Source: Physcia stellaris
Lineage: Eukaryota; Ascomycota; Lecanoromycetes; Caliciales; Physciaceae
DNA length: 64,000 nt
NCBI GenBank assembly: GCA_018902385.1
Contig: JABSSW010000019.1
Coordinates: 124,001 to 188,000, forward strand
Direction: 5' to 3'
The notes under the pieces are model-generated. The model searched no databases. It was not told where the DNA came from and worked only from the letters and a program-made list of their open reading frames with translations. The position numbers and the translations under genes were made by a program. Shown here piece after piece: positions 10,771 through 22,913 of this stretch. The number at the start of each line of letters is the position of its first letter. Position 1 is the stretch's first letter.

Positions 10771-12459
10771 ATGACACTCAGGCTGCTCTCCCAGAATTAC
10801 ATTCAATACTCCCTGGACTTTGTGAGCCGACTTTCTACTACAGTAGTGACAGGCGTTGCTCTTGGACTCATCCTCCTGCTATGGAGACTGATCAGATTCT
10901 CCGTCTTGCCTCTCTTTCATCCGGTCGATCCCCAAGAGTATCCGTATTGGTTGCCAGGAATTGGACATCTATTCTCCTTCTTCAAAGACTCGGACAATTT
11001 GTTAGCTCGTGGCAGGTGAGTTCCCCACTACAGTCCGAGCGCCAGAACCTCATAGTGACACTCTTGTTCAGGGTGTATTGCGGAAACACGCGAGAACCGT
11101 TTGCCGTCAGCATTGCAGGAAGCAAACTTTATGTTCTCACTAAAGCAAGCGATGTGGCCGAAGCTTACCGCAATATAAAGACCTTGTCTTTCAACGTCTT
11201 CGTGCAGGAGATGATCAAGACCGCAGGAAGCTCGCCGTACTGCGTCGAAGGCTATGTACCAGCCAACTTCCTGCCGACAAATCAGGGTTCCCAAACCCCA
11301 ATTCCAAACCACTGGCAACCTTGGCTCGGGACATGCATATCCAGCAGCTTTACCCGGGAAGGTACCTCGATGAACTTGGGAATAGATTCGATGAATTCTT
11401 CAACCGACATTTGCACACTGACAACATCCTCAAGAATTGCGCATACGCACGGGCTAGTAAGGATCACAGTATCGTGATGCCACTGATGCTCTGGTGTTCG
11501 GACGTTTTCACTCGTGCTGGCCAGGAAGCGTACTTTGGCACTCTGCTGGAAAAGATCGACCCAGAGATGACCTGGAAGTTTCTCGAATTCGACGAGCTTT
11601 CCTATCAGATCCAGTTTCAATACCCCAAGTGGCTTTCAACCAAGATGCACAAGGCAAAGGAGGCACTAGTAAAAGACCTGATGGCGTATTTCGATACACC
11701 TCAAGAGCACGATGCGTGGTTTGTCAAAGCCATGGAGAACGAAATGAGGGCGTTGAAGCTAAGCACCTACGACATTTCCATATTGATGGTTACAATATAC
11801 TGGGGGTAAGCGCGGACTCCTGTCTAATCTCGACCTCTTACTCCCAAACCGCTCACTATTGTAGCATCAACACCAACACCCGCAAAGCAGCCTTCTGGAT
11901 GCTGGCATACATCCTTCACGACCCAGAATTACACGACACGCTTATCGAAGAAATCCAGCCCGCCTTCGCCAAGGACCCAACGACACCCAGCGCCCAATAC
12001 TTGCTGGAAAAGTGCACCCGCCTGAACGCCGCCTGGGACGAGACCATCCGGATGTCCGCCTTCTCCGCTTCCGTCCGGCACGTCACCGAAGACACCGTGA
12101 TCGGGGGCAAGCTCCTCCGCAAAGGGAACCGCCTCATGATCCCCTACCGGCAGCTGCACTTCGACGCCTCGATCTTCGGCCCCGACATCCAGCGCTTCAA
12201 GTCCGAGCGCTTCCTGCAGGACAAGACCCTCACCCGCGGCGGCAGCTGGCGGCCCTACGGCGGCGGCACAACGCAGTGTCCGGGCCGGTTCGCAGCCAAG
12301 CAGGTCGTCGTGTCGTACGTGGCGACGCTGTTGGCCAGGTTCCATGTAAAGCTCGACGGGCCGCAGCGGCTCCCGAGGGGACAGCTCGGCAAGCCCGTGT
12401 TGGGCATCATGGCCAGTCGGGGCGAACTCCAGGTGCGGATCACGCCTCGCGCGCTTTGA
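10771..12459 (+). pseudogene. Cytochrome P450 (CYP7/CYP8-like fungal type) with an apparent frame break
   Basis: Exons 10771-11015, 11072-11805 and 11865-12459 cover a whole P450: membrane anchor (VVTGVALGLILLLWRLI), PYWLPGIGHL, I-helix YWGINTNTRKAAFW, ExxR as ETIR, FKSERF, and haem loop YGGGTTQCPGRF. The I-helix Asn-Thr pair and the haem loop resemble the oxysterol/prostacyclin-synthase-like fungal P450s. Between about 11240 and 11285 the frame changes by a net two bases with no credible intron. The reading before and after is well conserved in style (FNVFVQEMIKT before; NPNSKPLATLARDMH after). Either the gene is newly broken or the sequence has small base errors here. An in-frame ATG at 10618 is less likely than 10771 because the residues between look like leader sequence. 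Confidence 0.75.
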
Positions 12460-13368
12460 TTCGCTCGTGCGAATTACGATGAGGGTCCACGAGAGCGAGG
12501 TGCGCGTACAGGACCGCTGTTTGAGGCGGATGGTGATGGTTTCACGATGGGGGGAAGGTAGGATGGAGATACGAGCGTGTGTACTTGTGTATATATATAA
12601 TCGACCTTACCTCTCCATCAACCTCCCTTCCACGTTTCATACCCGAAGCAGACTCGGAAGATCAAATTTTCAGAGAATTGGAACCCATCTCGAATGGCGG
12701 GGTATCCAGTTCCCATCCATCCATCCATCCATCCATCAAAAAAAAAAAAAAAAAAAAATATGCATATCTGCGACTCTTTCCAGGAGCACGACGGTCGAGA
12801 AAACTCCCCTCCCTGAGCGGTTTCGAAGTTGGGGAGGTTTTGGATGAAGGGAATCAAGATATTCTATAAGAAAGACCTGTTCCCTCTTTGGATAAAAATT
12901 GGAATGGGGCTTTGTATATCTGAAATGGATTTCTAAATCCTCAAATCCCCAATCCCTCAGCATCCCCCATTCCATTCCCCGCCCCACTCATGAAACCCCC
13001 CCTCCCCAAATACATCACCAAAAACATCTAATCACAGACGAAAAAGAATTGGGACGGGGGGTAAGCTTGATCAAGGGCATTGACATATGCTAAGTACACA
13101 AGAGACCACCTGAATAAGTATGGAGCCGGAAAAAGGGGGGGTATCATACACACGCAATCATATCCGCCCCCATCCCATCCCTGTTTTCTATTCCACAAAG
13201 ATGCCCCCCTCGCTCGTCAGGCAAGCATATGTAAAGCTAATAATCACGTCCCCATTTCCAACCCATCTCTCCAACCCGACAAAAGCATACCCGCCAAGAC
13301 CCAGCGTTCCTGCTCTTCACCACGACACGATCCGTATCGCAGTCTAGCCAGCCGCAAGCCACAGAGAA
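12460..13368. other. Intergenic with simple repeats
   Basis: This is the convergent 3' region of the P450 at 10771 and the 4E-T-like gene. It holds a CATC repeat (about 12713-12737) running straight into a run of 21 A (12738-12758), and several C-rich or G-rich runs. No gene is supportable; overlapping frames here are low complexity. Confidence 0.5.
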
Positions 13369-15651
13369 TTACCGCCCATAATGCCCTCCCTGCCCTTGCC
13401 CCTGCCCGCCTCCATACTCGCCAAAAGGCGGAAAGCCATCCTGCCCGAGTGCGCCATACATACCGGGAGCGCCAAAGCCCGGCGGCGCCTGGAACTGCGG
13501 GTTTCCCATGGCTGCAAACCCAGGAGGCGGTCTTCCTCCATATTGTTGTTGCTGCTGCTGCTGGCCTCGGTCCTGATTGCTGCTGGGTTGCGCGTGATGC
13601 GGGGAGGTAAGGCCCGGCATCGGTCCGTGCGGGAAGGCGGCTTGATGTTGATGCGTGTTTAGACTAGGTAGGTGCGGGAACCCTGGTGGAGGTTGGACTT
13701 GGTATTGGGGCTGCTGCTGTTGTTGCTGGCGCTGGGAAGGGGGAGCGGCGAAATTCTGTGCCATTTGCTGCTGGTGCTGATCCAGACCCGGTGGGGCGCG
13801 TTGAAGACCTGGTGGGAGGGAATGTTCGTCTGGAAAGAATTTGGAGAGGTTGAGACTGTCGAATAAGCCTGGTGGGGCGGGAGGCTTGGGTTGTTGGCGT
13901 TGAGGGACCTGCTGTGGTTTCTCGCGCTGTTGAAGGTGATCGATTTGGTAGGAATGGTCGAAGAACCCTGGTGGTGGGCCAGTCGATGGGGTTTGCTGGG
14001 GTGTGTCGTGAGGTGAGATCATGAGGTTTGAGAAGGCGGCGAGAGACGATTGTGAGGGATTGTACTCCTCAAGGGAAGGCTGCGTGCGAGGAGTACGTGT
14101 CGGTTGGGGCTGTTTCGGTTGTTTCATGAGATTAAGTAGAAACTCGCTGTCTCGGCTCGGAAACGCAGGACTTTCCTTTGGTGCTCGAGAACCCATTGAT
14201 GTGTCGCGGGGATTGCTCTCACGCCGTTGTGGAGGCTGTGGTGGAGGTGACTGGGGCAGGTTGCGCGGAGTCTGTTCTCGAAAAGGCGTCATATTCCTCG
14301 ATGAGGTAGATTGCTGCTGGTCGAGTAATTTCAGGATCCGTTGGAACCCTTCCTTGTCCTCGCTGGATCTGTCTTTGGCAGGGTCAGGAGGAGGAGCTGC
14401 TGGCGTAGGAGGCTCTTGTGCTTTAGTCTCTACTTTGGGACCAAAGAATCCAGTAAATTTTGAAGGCTTGCCGTAAGCTCTCTTCGCTGCTTCCTCACCT
14501 GGTGTAGACGTATCGGTCTTCTTGTCGCCGAACATGCCAAAGAAAGCATCGAACGATGAATCCACGACTAAAGGCGTCTCGACTTTCTTAGAAGCAGTAC
14601 CAGAGAAGGTCCGCTCATGTTTGGGTCCAGGATCTGCTGAAGTAGGTGTCTCTGACGCAGGTGCATTGCTCGCTTTCATCTTCTCCTTCCAACGTTGGAA
14701 CTCATCAAGAGTATGGGCTTGCTTCTTATCATCAGGCTCGTCCAGCCATTCAGGCTCCTTCTCTTGATTGCCGCCCATACTGCGATCCCTATCATGTCCG
14801 CGTCCCGCAACCTTGTCCCGCCAATCCTGTTTCGGGGCTCCCTTACTCTCCTCGTCTACTTGACGGTCATCATCTCGGTACCATGAAGGTTCATTACGGC
14901 CTCTTCCTTGACCATACCGTCGTTCTTCTCCATTGCCATCTCGGTCTCCATTCCGCCGGAGATTATCAAATCCACGGTCACCTCTCATGTCTCTGCCATT
15001 GTTCTTATCTCTCCCTTGATCTCGGTCTCCATTTCTCCGAAAATCACGATCTCCCTCACCGAAGGGTGTTCGTGGCTGCCGCGCATTGCCCCAGCGATCA
15101 TTCTCACGATTTCGTACATTCTCGGGCTTATCATCCATACTCTTCTGAGTATCTCTGTCGCGCCTTGATGTGTCTTTGAATCGATCCTTAAGCTGTGACC
15201 GGTCTGCCTTGGCTTCGTCGTCGAGGAAATTGCCACGATTTGGTGAGTCAAACGTTCTAGAGCTACGTGGGCCAGCAGCAGAGGCAAACGCGGTCTTCGG
15301 GGGGCCTAGTACGATATCTTCTGGTGCTATGGTTTAATGAGCGAGAGTTCACTGTCCGCCTAGCTTAGTGTCATACCATTATTCCTGGATATTCTGCTCT
15401 CAAATGGGGGCCTCCGAATCATATTAGGGTCATTGAGAGATAGATCTTCAGATCTCCTTATAGGCGCCTTCTTCTGATTGTGATCTGGGTCGGGCTTGGG
15501 GCTGGGAATATCTGTTAGTTTGGAACTCTGGTGACTCTTGACATTCAACTCACCCCATCCATTCCTCTGTGGGTGGTAGATTAGCTGGTTTACTGACTAA
15601 AGGTGACTCTCGAAGCCTCAGAAGCTCATCACGGTTGTACCGCCGGGCCAT
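13369..15651 (-). CDS. eIF4E-binding protein, 4E-T (eIF4E transporter)-like
   Basis: Exons 15651-15554, 15501-15377 and 15326-13369 splice in frame to 726 aa. The protein begins MARRYNRDELLRLRES; YNRDELL fits the canonical eIF4E-binding motif Y-x4-L-hydrophobic and sits where 4E-T proteins carry it. A long disordered, charged stretch rich in RD/RG follows (residues about 80-250). Then come segments typical of the fungal family (TLDEFQRWKEKMKAS, FDAFFGMFGDK, FTGFFGPK) and a Gln/Pro-rich C-terminus with recurring PPG[FL] motifs. By analogy it would bind eIF4E and link mRNA repression or decay factors in P-bodies. The second intron acceptor was chosen because the nearer AG runs into a stop, while AG at 15502 keeps the frame open. 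Confidence 0.82.
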
Positions 15652-16672
15652 GTTGTGGAGCCGTCGCTCGACAGGACTGAGAAGTCTCGTATGCGTGAGG
15701 TATGCTTGTGGAACAGTCTGTATCAACTGATGAAGAAGACTCGATCTAGAAAATGGGTGTTTATGTAGGCGGGGGGTGATTCAAAGCCGGTTATGTGAAG
15801 ATGAAAGGCTTTGTGTTAAATGAGGTGCTTTTTGGATGAGTGTGAACGAATCTGTGTCAGGCGCTGATGCTCCGAGAATATGTTTTCAGAATATTGCCAC
15901 TTTTATTCATCTCATTAAGCAATAGTGGATTAGATCGAAGGCTTCCTCCTGTTCTGTTTTATGTATCTTCAATTCGAGTGCTCTGAGTTCACCCAAAAGG
16001 GAAAGTTCAGCCGGCCGTGCACATTGTGTGCTACATAACCCTAAGACCTCATTGTTTGAACTGCCCTGAGCCCTGGCGCTGAGGAGTGAGGACGTTGCAG
16101 CACGTGCTTCCTCTCACATCCACTACACGGCTCAATCGCACCAGGCAGGAACATGACACTCAGGCCATAGATTCGGAGCAATGAAATTAATCGGTAGACA
16201 GCCTGACCTACTCGCCTCTGGCAAGATTGAGTGTTAATTTCATTTCTGCAACTCTGCTCACATGATCACCAATTGTCCATCAAAGAACCGGATGAACAAA
16301 CCGTAGCCAGACTCGGGAAATACCTCAAGTTTTGAAAATCCACTCATATTTGTTCATATTCTGAAATGCTATGACGGGTAATCTTGATCTGGCTAGTGTT
16401 TTATATCTTTCATCGGCACTCAATTTTGTCCGGGGAGTGGCCTACGCAAGCACTGAGTACTTTGTCAAACATGTTGTGGCTCTAACACCGGGTTCACGGA
16501 TTCTTCTAAAGGGATGCAAGAAGACATCGGTCGCGGACCGAACGTATGGGATAGATCCTATTCCCTTCCAATTCAGCATCCTATCTAGCTGTTCTACGCT
16601 GCATTGACATAGTTACGCCATCTACCCGTAGGAACCATGCATATCGTGCGAAATACATAACAGAAACCCGAT
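15652..16672. other. Intergenic upstream of 4E-T-like gene
   Basis: This holds the 4E-T-like promoter side and the 3' flank of the prolyl-tRNA synthetase gene. A copy of the short repeat family B lies at about 16296-16392. No further gene is visible. Confidence 0.4.
16296..16392. repeat. Short interspersed repeat, family B copy
   Basis: About 97 bp that shares its ends with copies at about 32468-32563 and, inverted, 38421-38512. The left end reads like GTAGCCCGACTTCGGGAAA and the right end like GACGGGTAATCTTGATCTG. The middle is more diverged but similarly AT-rich. It resembles the core of MITE family A in this window. Confidence 0.65.
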
Positions 16673-18600
16673 TCAGTAACTCCCTATTGACGAGGTTAGA
16701 TCATATACATCAGAGGAGCAGTAGCTGGACTCACTTCCGAACAAACACCACTTCTCCGCCCTGTTCTCACAATTTGGATTGGTGCATTTCGTTTCTCCTT
16801 TGACAATACCCTCTGGCTGATCGAAAGGAATACATAAGCTTTTAGCGCCCATGCTCGGTGCTTTTGCATCTTCTGGTACCCCCTCGCGCTGCGCTTTTTT
16901 GGCACTCATATCTTTGATCTCATCCTCACATTTCTCTGTCAAGCAAAAAGGGATCAAGCAGACGTTCTTTGCATCCAATGCCGGCACAAACTCGTCCCAA
17001 TCCGTGATTTTCTTTGTACGCGATTTGAATTTCTCATCCGCGCGTCGGTAGAGGTCCGCTTGAATGGTATCTAACAGTCTTGGTACTTCGGTCCCCAGTT
17101 CTGTGATCTGAATTTGGCCTTTGTCGTCTTTACCAGGCAAGTCTCGTCGTGATGTCGTCACGTAGTGACCTTTTGACTCCCCTGGACCGAATTCCAGACG
17201 CAAGGGTACGCCTCTTAGCTCCCAGTCGTTGAACTTCCAGCCTGGAGAATAGCCATCTCGTTTATCAGTCTCGACGCGGACGTCAGCTGCTCTAAGGACT
17301 GTTGCCAAGGCATCGACCTCGCCGTAAAGCCTGGCTCTCTCCTCTTCAGTGGTGTTTTTGGTAATTCCAACCGGCACTATCACGACTTGCGTCTCGACTA
17401 CGCGAGGAGGAATGAGGAGACCACGGTTGTCGCTATGGATCATGATCATGACACCAATAACGCGAGTAGATAGACCCCATGAGTTCTGCCATACATGTAG
17501 TGGAGGCTTCTTCTCATCCTCTTTGCTGGAAGGATCTTCGACTGTGATGCCAAACATTTTACTAAAGTTTTGGCCGAGGCAATGGCTTGTACCTCCTTGA
17601 ATGCCTCGCCCGGTTTCTGGAATGTATCCTTCGACAGTGGTGGTGTAGAGCCCACCAGCGAACTTCTCCTTCTCGGTCTTCGTACCGCGGATGACAGGGA
17701 CCGCGAGAAGCTCTTCATAGACACCGGCGTACCACTCCAATATCTGGAGAACTTCTTCGCCAGCGCCTTCCTTGGTCAAATGCGCTGTGTGGCCTTCTTG
17801 CCAGTGAAATTCCCTTGTTCTTAAAAATGGCTGAGGATCTTTAAATTCCCATCGTACGACGGAATTCCATTGGTTGAGTCGCAGAGGTAGATCGCGGTGA
17901 CTTCTTATCCACTTGGCGTAGTACGGGTACATGACGGTTTCTGAGGTTGGACGGATGGCGATCTTCTTCTCAAGCGGTTTCTTGCCCCTACTGCAGTGTT
18001 AATGTACACAGCAATAGACCTAAAGGCTTGTAAAGACCCGGATTCCGTACGCATGTGTAACCCAAGCCACTTCCGCGGCAAAGCCCTCGATATGGTCCTT
18101 TTCTTTCTCGAGTACCTCTTGCGACACGAAGAGAGGGAAAGCGCAATTCTTGACTCCAATGCTCTTGATCTTTTTGTTGAACCAGGTTTGGACCTCTTCC
18201 CATATGAAATACGAGGCAGGCTGTTTCCTATGAGCAGCGAAACACGTATGGATTCGGCTTCACCAACCTTGAGGATGTAGCAGCCAGAGATGTCGTAGTA
18301 ATCGAGCATATCTCCTTTGGTCAACACCTGGGCGTACCATTCGGAGAAGTCATCTTCCTTTGCGACATCTATGCCAATGAGCGCTGCTCCCTCCATTTTC
18401 TTCTTGGGGGTAGGAGCGGTTGCTCTTGTAGCGGCAGCTCTTCCAGCTTCCTTGGTTGTATTGGTGGCCGACTTGTTGGCTTTCTCTTCTGCCAGCTTCT
18501 TTTGCTTTGCTGCCTTTTTCAAGGCATTCTTCGACTGATCTTGAGGGTCTACCAGGCCGGCATTGATGGCGGCTGTGCGGTCTGCAATTGGTTCCTCCAT
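16673..18600 (-). CDS. Cytosolic prolyl-tRNA synthetase (eukaryotic/archaeal type, class II)
   Basis: Exons 18600-18268, 18220-18051, 17990-16735 and 16683-16673 splice in frame to 589 aa. The enzyme charges tRNA-Pro with proline in the cytosol. A Lys/Ala-rich N-terminal extension (residues about 20-65) precedes the catalytic core: [18 protein letters not shown], motif 2 around [26 protein letters not shown] and motif 3 [13 protein letters not shown]. The anticodon-binding and C-terminal zinc-type domains follow, with [18 protein letters not shown] and the family's usual ending KWCLFGRSY, which is completed by an 11-nt last exon. The 589-aa form lacks the extra N-terminal YbaK-like region of some yeast enzymes. 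This is a single-copy housekeeping gene, so it makes a good anchor for phylogeny. Confidence 0.95.
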
Positions 18601-19414
18601 CTTCGCAGGAAAGGGTGTTGATCGGCAAAGTACAAGGTTGAGGGCAATGGCATGAAGATGTTAGATGTAGTCTTTATCGTGAGCGTCAACCGATGCTAAT
18701 TGAGTCATACGACTCCGGAGTCAGAACATCAAATTCGTGGGTCGCATGTGGGGACGCGACTCTGACAGGGATCGCTAGCGCGGGGTTGAACCGTCCGGTG
18801 CTAAATTGTCCGGCTATTCGATTCCGACAACATACATGCAAAATCCAATCGGCAAATAATGTACGAGTGGCAATCTCTGGATACTTCAAAACCAAGTACA
18901 TTGACTACATGGTAAGATAGGATATTGCGATTTATGTCACGGAGAGTTGATTGATTTCAATACTCAAGCACGGAGAAATATCCACCAATCGGAGAATAAT
19001 CGAGGTGGGCAGGCTTCACGCTAGAAGAAGCGAGGCTGCCAAGCTTTTATGAATTCATCTTATTTTAGCGTCTATCGATTGGCTCCCTGACTCTGCGATG
19101 CTCCTCCCCCATCTGTGTTTCCTGTCAGTCATCCGGAATCGCCTGTCCTCTCTTTTCTTTGCCCATTGACCTTCCTTTCGTGTCATTCATTTGCCAATAC
19201 ACTTCTCCCGTATCGCCTTTGTACTGGAAGTTCTACGCAGTAATTGCTCCATCCCAGCTCGATATTACCAATTCATTAATCTCAACCCAATCAACACATC
19301 ACCACACTAAGTGACAACAACCCTGTGAAGATAGCAAACAGCTTTAAGAAGAATCGAGGCACCCGCAGACATTATGGAGTAGCATATGTGCATACCGCAG
19401 AAGCACCTGCTTTC
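18601..19414. promoter_or_regulatory. Divergent promoter region
   Basis: This lies between the start of the prolyl-tRNA synthetase gene and the SH3 membrane-protein gene. The right half is pyrimidine-rich (CTCTCTTTTCTTTGC near 19150), typical of fungal 5' leaders. No coding feature is supportable. Confidence 0.4.
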
Positions 19415-21368
19415 ATGGAGCATCGCGCAATGGAGACGAGATCGCAGGACCATGGAGCACCGAAAAAACGGCGGAAGACAGCCATCCGGAGGGCTCTGCT
19501 CGGGATACTCACTTCGATAATTCCACTCGCCCAAGCCCAGAGCTGCATTTCCCTCTCCAACTCCACCCAGTGTTCGGCCTTTAACGCATCATCCATATCT
19601 ACTTCCCTCACGTCACAGTAGTAAGACACAGAGTACTTTACGGATGTTGCTAGATGGCTGACAAACCACAGTCCCTTTCTTCAATTCGTTTCTAATACTG
19701 AGGAGTTCGACCGCCGGTTGAGCCAGTACATAACTTCGGACTATGTCCAATTAAAGTGAGCGACCTAGAGGTCATGGTGGAACTGTACTTATACTGTCAT
19801 AGATACCAGCAGCTACTTGGCTGTAATAATGTCAACCTCACGAATACCACCAGTGTCTATGCACGATATACGGCCAGCGTAATATGTAATGCTATTGTCC
19901 AAAATTCAATACGAGCTTGCTCTCTTTCCGGCTCCGAGACTACACCGTTGTGCGCAGAGACATGCGTGAGTAGGCGAGCTATGGCATGTGTAACAAGTAC
20001 TAAGCTTTACAGGCTCAACAAGCGACTAGCGAAGAGTCGATCACTGTCAATAATCAGCTCTGTGGAGACCCTGGTTCACGCTATCTGGATCAGATCCGTG
20101 CGGACTTTACCAATTGTGCTCTACCAAGCGACTCTCTCAGCCAGCAATGCATCACCGGGGAAGAGAACGAACCAAACAACTGCGGCTTCTCTACCAACCT
20201 CCAAGGTCTTTGCGGCTACTGCGCATCGAGCTCACCCAATGCGACGGACTCTTGTTGTGCTGCTTCCAATGTTACAAGCCGTTGTACTGGAGTCGTCCTA
20301 CCCACAGGCATATCTTCTATGCCACCTTTGTTTCCAACGCCGACGGATGGTAGCAATTCTTCAGCAATAGGGGCAGGGAATACGAACCCTCCACACCACG
20401 GTCTCACGGGAGGGCAAATTGCCGGGATAGTCATAGGATCAATCCTTGGAGCTGCTCTTCTGCTTGGATTACTTCTATTCTGCTGCATTAGGTTTCGTAG
20501 GCGAAGGGGAAGTCAGAAGGGGAGCGTTTTCAACCAGCCCACACCTCCAAGGAGGGGAACAACAGGGATGGTCTTTGCACCGTCAAATGCTGACCGGACC
20601 GTGCATCCTGCTTACGAAGGGGAGCCTATCGGACGTGTAGCTCGAATGTCTGCCATCGAAGGTGGCTCAGGCGATTCAAGGTCTCGCAAGAACATGGGCG
20701 GCGACGCTACCGGTAGCAGTCCTCGTGCTTATGGGGACTCATCTGACTCCGAAAAGTATGGGGATACTCCAGAATCAAGAGGAGGTAGAGTACCACCTAC
20801 CACAGGGAAGAGAAACGGGTCGCTATCAAGCCACTCGATGATGGGCGGATTCGACGACAGCAGCTCGCCACAGTCCAACAGCGCTGGCCAATACTCATCT
20901 CCAGAAGGTATGGCCAGCGGTCAATCAGAGCAGCTACCCTACTTCAAGGATTACTACTCGCAAGATGAGATCCATCCAAACGATAAAGTCTCTACTTTAT
21001 GGGCATACCAACCGAGAGCTGGCGATGAGTTTGAACTGGAGAGAGGCGACATGCTTAAAGTCGTTGGCATATGGGACGACGGATGGGCCACGGGCGTGCG
21101 AATCAATGAACGAGCAGAGGATTATGACGGGAAGCGGAGGCTGCAAAGAGATAGTGGGGTCTCAAATGGATCTGGCGACAGAGGCCTATCTCCTCCAGCA
21201 ACTGGGGAGATCAAAGCATTTCCGGTGAGTTGATCAGCTTATACGAGAGAGATACTTAGCTAACGCAAATAGCTCGTTTGTGTCTGCTTGCCAGAGCACT
21301 GGAGAACCACGATCGAAGGCGACGACCATGATGGACCAGCGGGCCTCCATCCCGACTATGGCCATTGA
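19415..21368 (+). CDS. Single-pass membrane protein with Cys-rich ectodomain and C-terminal SH3 domain (Fus1-like layout)
   Basis: Exons 19415-19620, 19672-19755, 19803-19965, 20013-21224 and 21273-21368 splice in frame to 586 aa. After a basic N-terminus comes a hydrophobic signal or anchor (RRALLGILTSIIPLAQAQS). The ectodomain (about residues 43-285) is rich in Cys and N-x-S/T sites. A transmembrane helix follows (IAGIVIGSILGAALLLGLLL, about 287-310) with the stop-transfer RFRRRRG. The cytosolic part is disordered and Ser/Gly-rich, then an SH3 domain (about 475-565) has KVSTLWAYQPRAGDEFELER, GDMLKVVGIWDDGWATGVRI and finally LVCVCLPEHW. The layout matches the fungal Fus1-type proteins that organise polarity or cell fusion at the plasma membrane, but no specific role is shown. 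An alternative start is at 19430. Confidence 0.85.
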
Positions 21369-22913
21369 CCTCGTTGTGCTTAACAATCAGCAATACCGCC
21401 CTTAATGACAGCCTAGCACCAGCTGCGAGGTCCACGTGCGCATCATTCGGCGTACGGAGCAATAATAATGGACAGGGGCGCGCGGGGACCCTTACTTTTT
21501 CTCGATCCTACCTCTATTGAGGAAATTTCTTTGGTGATGGCTTTAGCTTTACTGCATCTTTTTTCGCATCGCTTTATACCCCCTCCCATACGCGAAATAT
21601 TTCTATTTTTCTGCAGGTGTTTCTACTTTCAGTGCGTACATGTTTGGCTTCGGGAGCTTTGTACATAGGTTTTGGACTAGAAGAAAGGAGATTACAAACG
21701 TCTTAATTTCAACTACTGGGGTTGCTTTGTGACTGTGCATGTTTGGGGTGGATAGAATAGGCTCGCTACATATAGAGAGAGAGAGAGGTCAGGTAGAATA
21801 AGGGCAGATATACATATTGCAAGGTGAGTAGCGAGTATGATAAGGTCCATGCATGATTGCATCGAGTACAGAGACACTGCTGGACACCTTTTGCATACCA
21901 GAATATCCAGTTGAGGAGAACTGCAGGAGATGGCAAATCGCAGACGCCTTTTTTTCTGATCTTTCGAAGATCGAATATTTACATTAGTGTTTGGGAGAGC
22001 GGTCAGGTCTAGGAGACTACTAGATGTCAAGATGTTGATTTGGCAAACTACCCGCATCTCACCTTCATCAGACGAACATGCTTCGACTCTGGAGATGGAG
22101 GCAAGAGGGGGAAAACTGCATATATATCGCCTTTTCATAGGATTTCCTCAAGACGAGTGACACGGCTGCATAAATGCATCTCTCGCAACTGATCCTATCA
22201 TACATGTACTCCCCAACACAGCACAGACTTCCAAGCAGAGCTCGATATCATACGCTGTGCACGCCGCAACCCGACTCCGGCACGAGCGCGACTGGAAAAC
22301 TTGCATTCTTATCATCTTCGTACTCTTATTCCCCGAGTTGGGGATTCGGCTTCGCACTCGTTGAATGTTTCCTCCACCGGTCTCAATGGGGATTTTAGCG
22401 AGGACGCTAGATCCGACTCCGGCACGAGCGCGACTGGAAAAGTGTCTCATGGCGTGCTTCTTGTGCGGTTTCGAGGAGGTGGGAAGGAGGGGGGGGTTAA
22501 TATGTTGATCGACGATAGCGTTGTCCACCAATCGAAGCGTAACCGTTCCACTCTCTACTCTCTCCAACTGGACTGATGCTTTGAGAGCTTAAAGCTTTAG
22601 AGTCACTTGCCCGCCGGGCACTGGAATTTTGTCCTAAAGCTTAATAAGCCAATAGTAATGGGGGTGTCAGGCTCTTTCTTCCAGCTGATTTAGAGAGCAT
22701 AACTCCAAGATCTTCGAAATCTTCCATTCTGGTTGCAATCTTATCTCTGCTTCACAAGCCAGGGACGTCATCCTCATCGCGGATGTGATGGCGGTCCGCA
22801 ATCCTGTGAGTGAGTGTACGTGGAAGCTCCTAACGTCCAAATACATCGTCGGATCCAACGACTTCACGAAAAGGAATTGAATGTTAGCGGTATAATTGAC
22901 AGTACCCCACAGT
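21369..22913. other. Convergent intergenic region with a 29-bp direct repeat
   Basis: The 3' regions of the SH3 gene and the secreted Cys-rich gene meet here. Two identical 29-bp copies (22271-22299 and 22413-22441) begin CCGACTCCGGCACGAGCGCG. A GAGAGA run lies near 21774-21786. Open frames in this stretch show no recognisable protein. Confidence 0.45.
22271..22441. repeat. 29-bp direct repeat pair
   Basis: The copies at 22271-22299 and 22413-22441 are identical and separated by 113 bp. The flanks differ. I cannot assign an origin. Confidence 0.85.

Noticed and set aside
11929-12482. Alternative frames (Arg- or Gly-rich) over the P450 3' exon.
   Set aside because: The GC-rich third positions of the P450 exon keep other frames open; only the P450 frame has motifs.
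12713-12758. Poly-A run after CATC repeats, considered as a retroposed tail (SINE/LINE end).
   Set aside because: No target-site duplication and no upstream RT or pol III-like body; a simple repeat explains it.
14021-15179. Plus-strand open frames across the 4E-T-like gene.
   Set aside because: Composition is that of an antisense shadow of RD/Pro/Gln-rich coding sequence; no domain.
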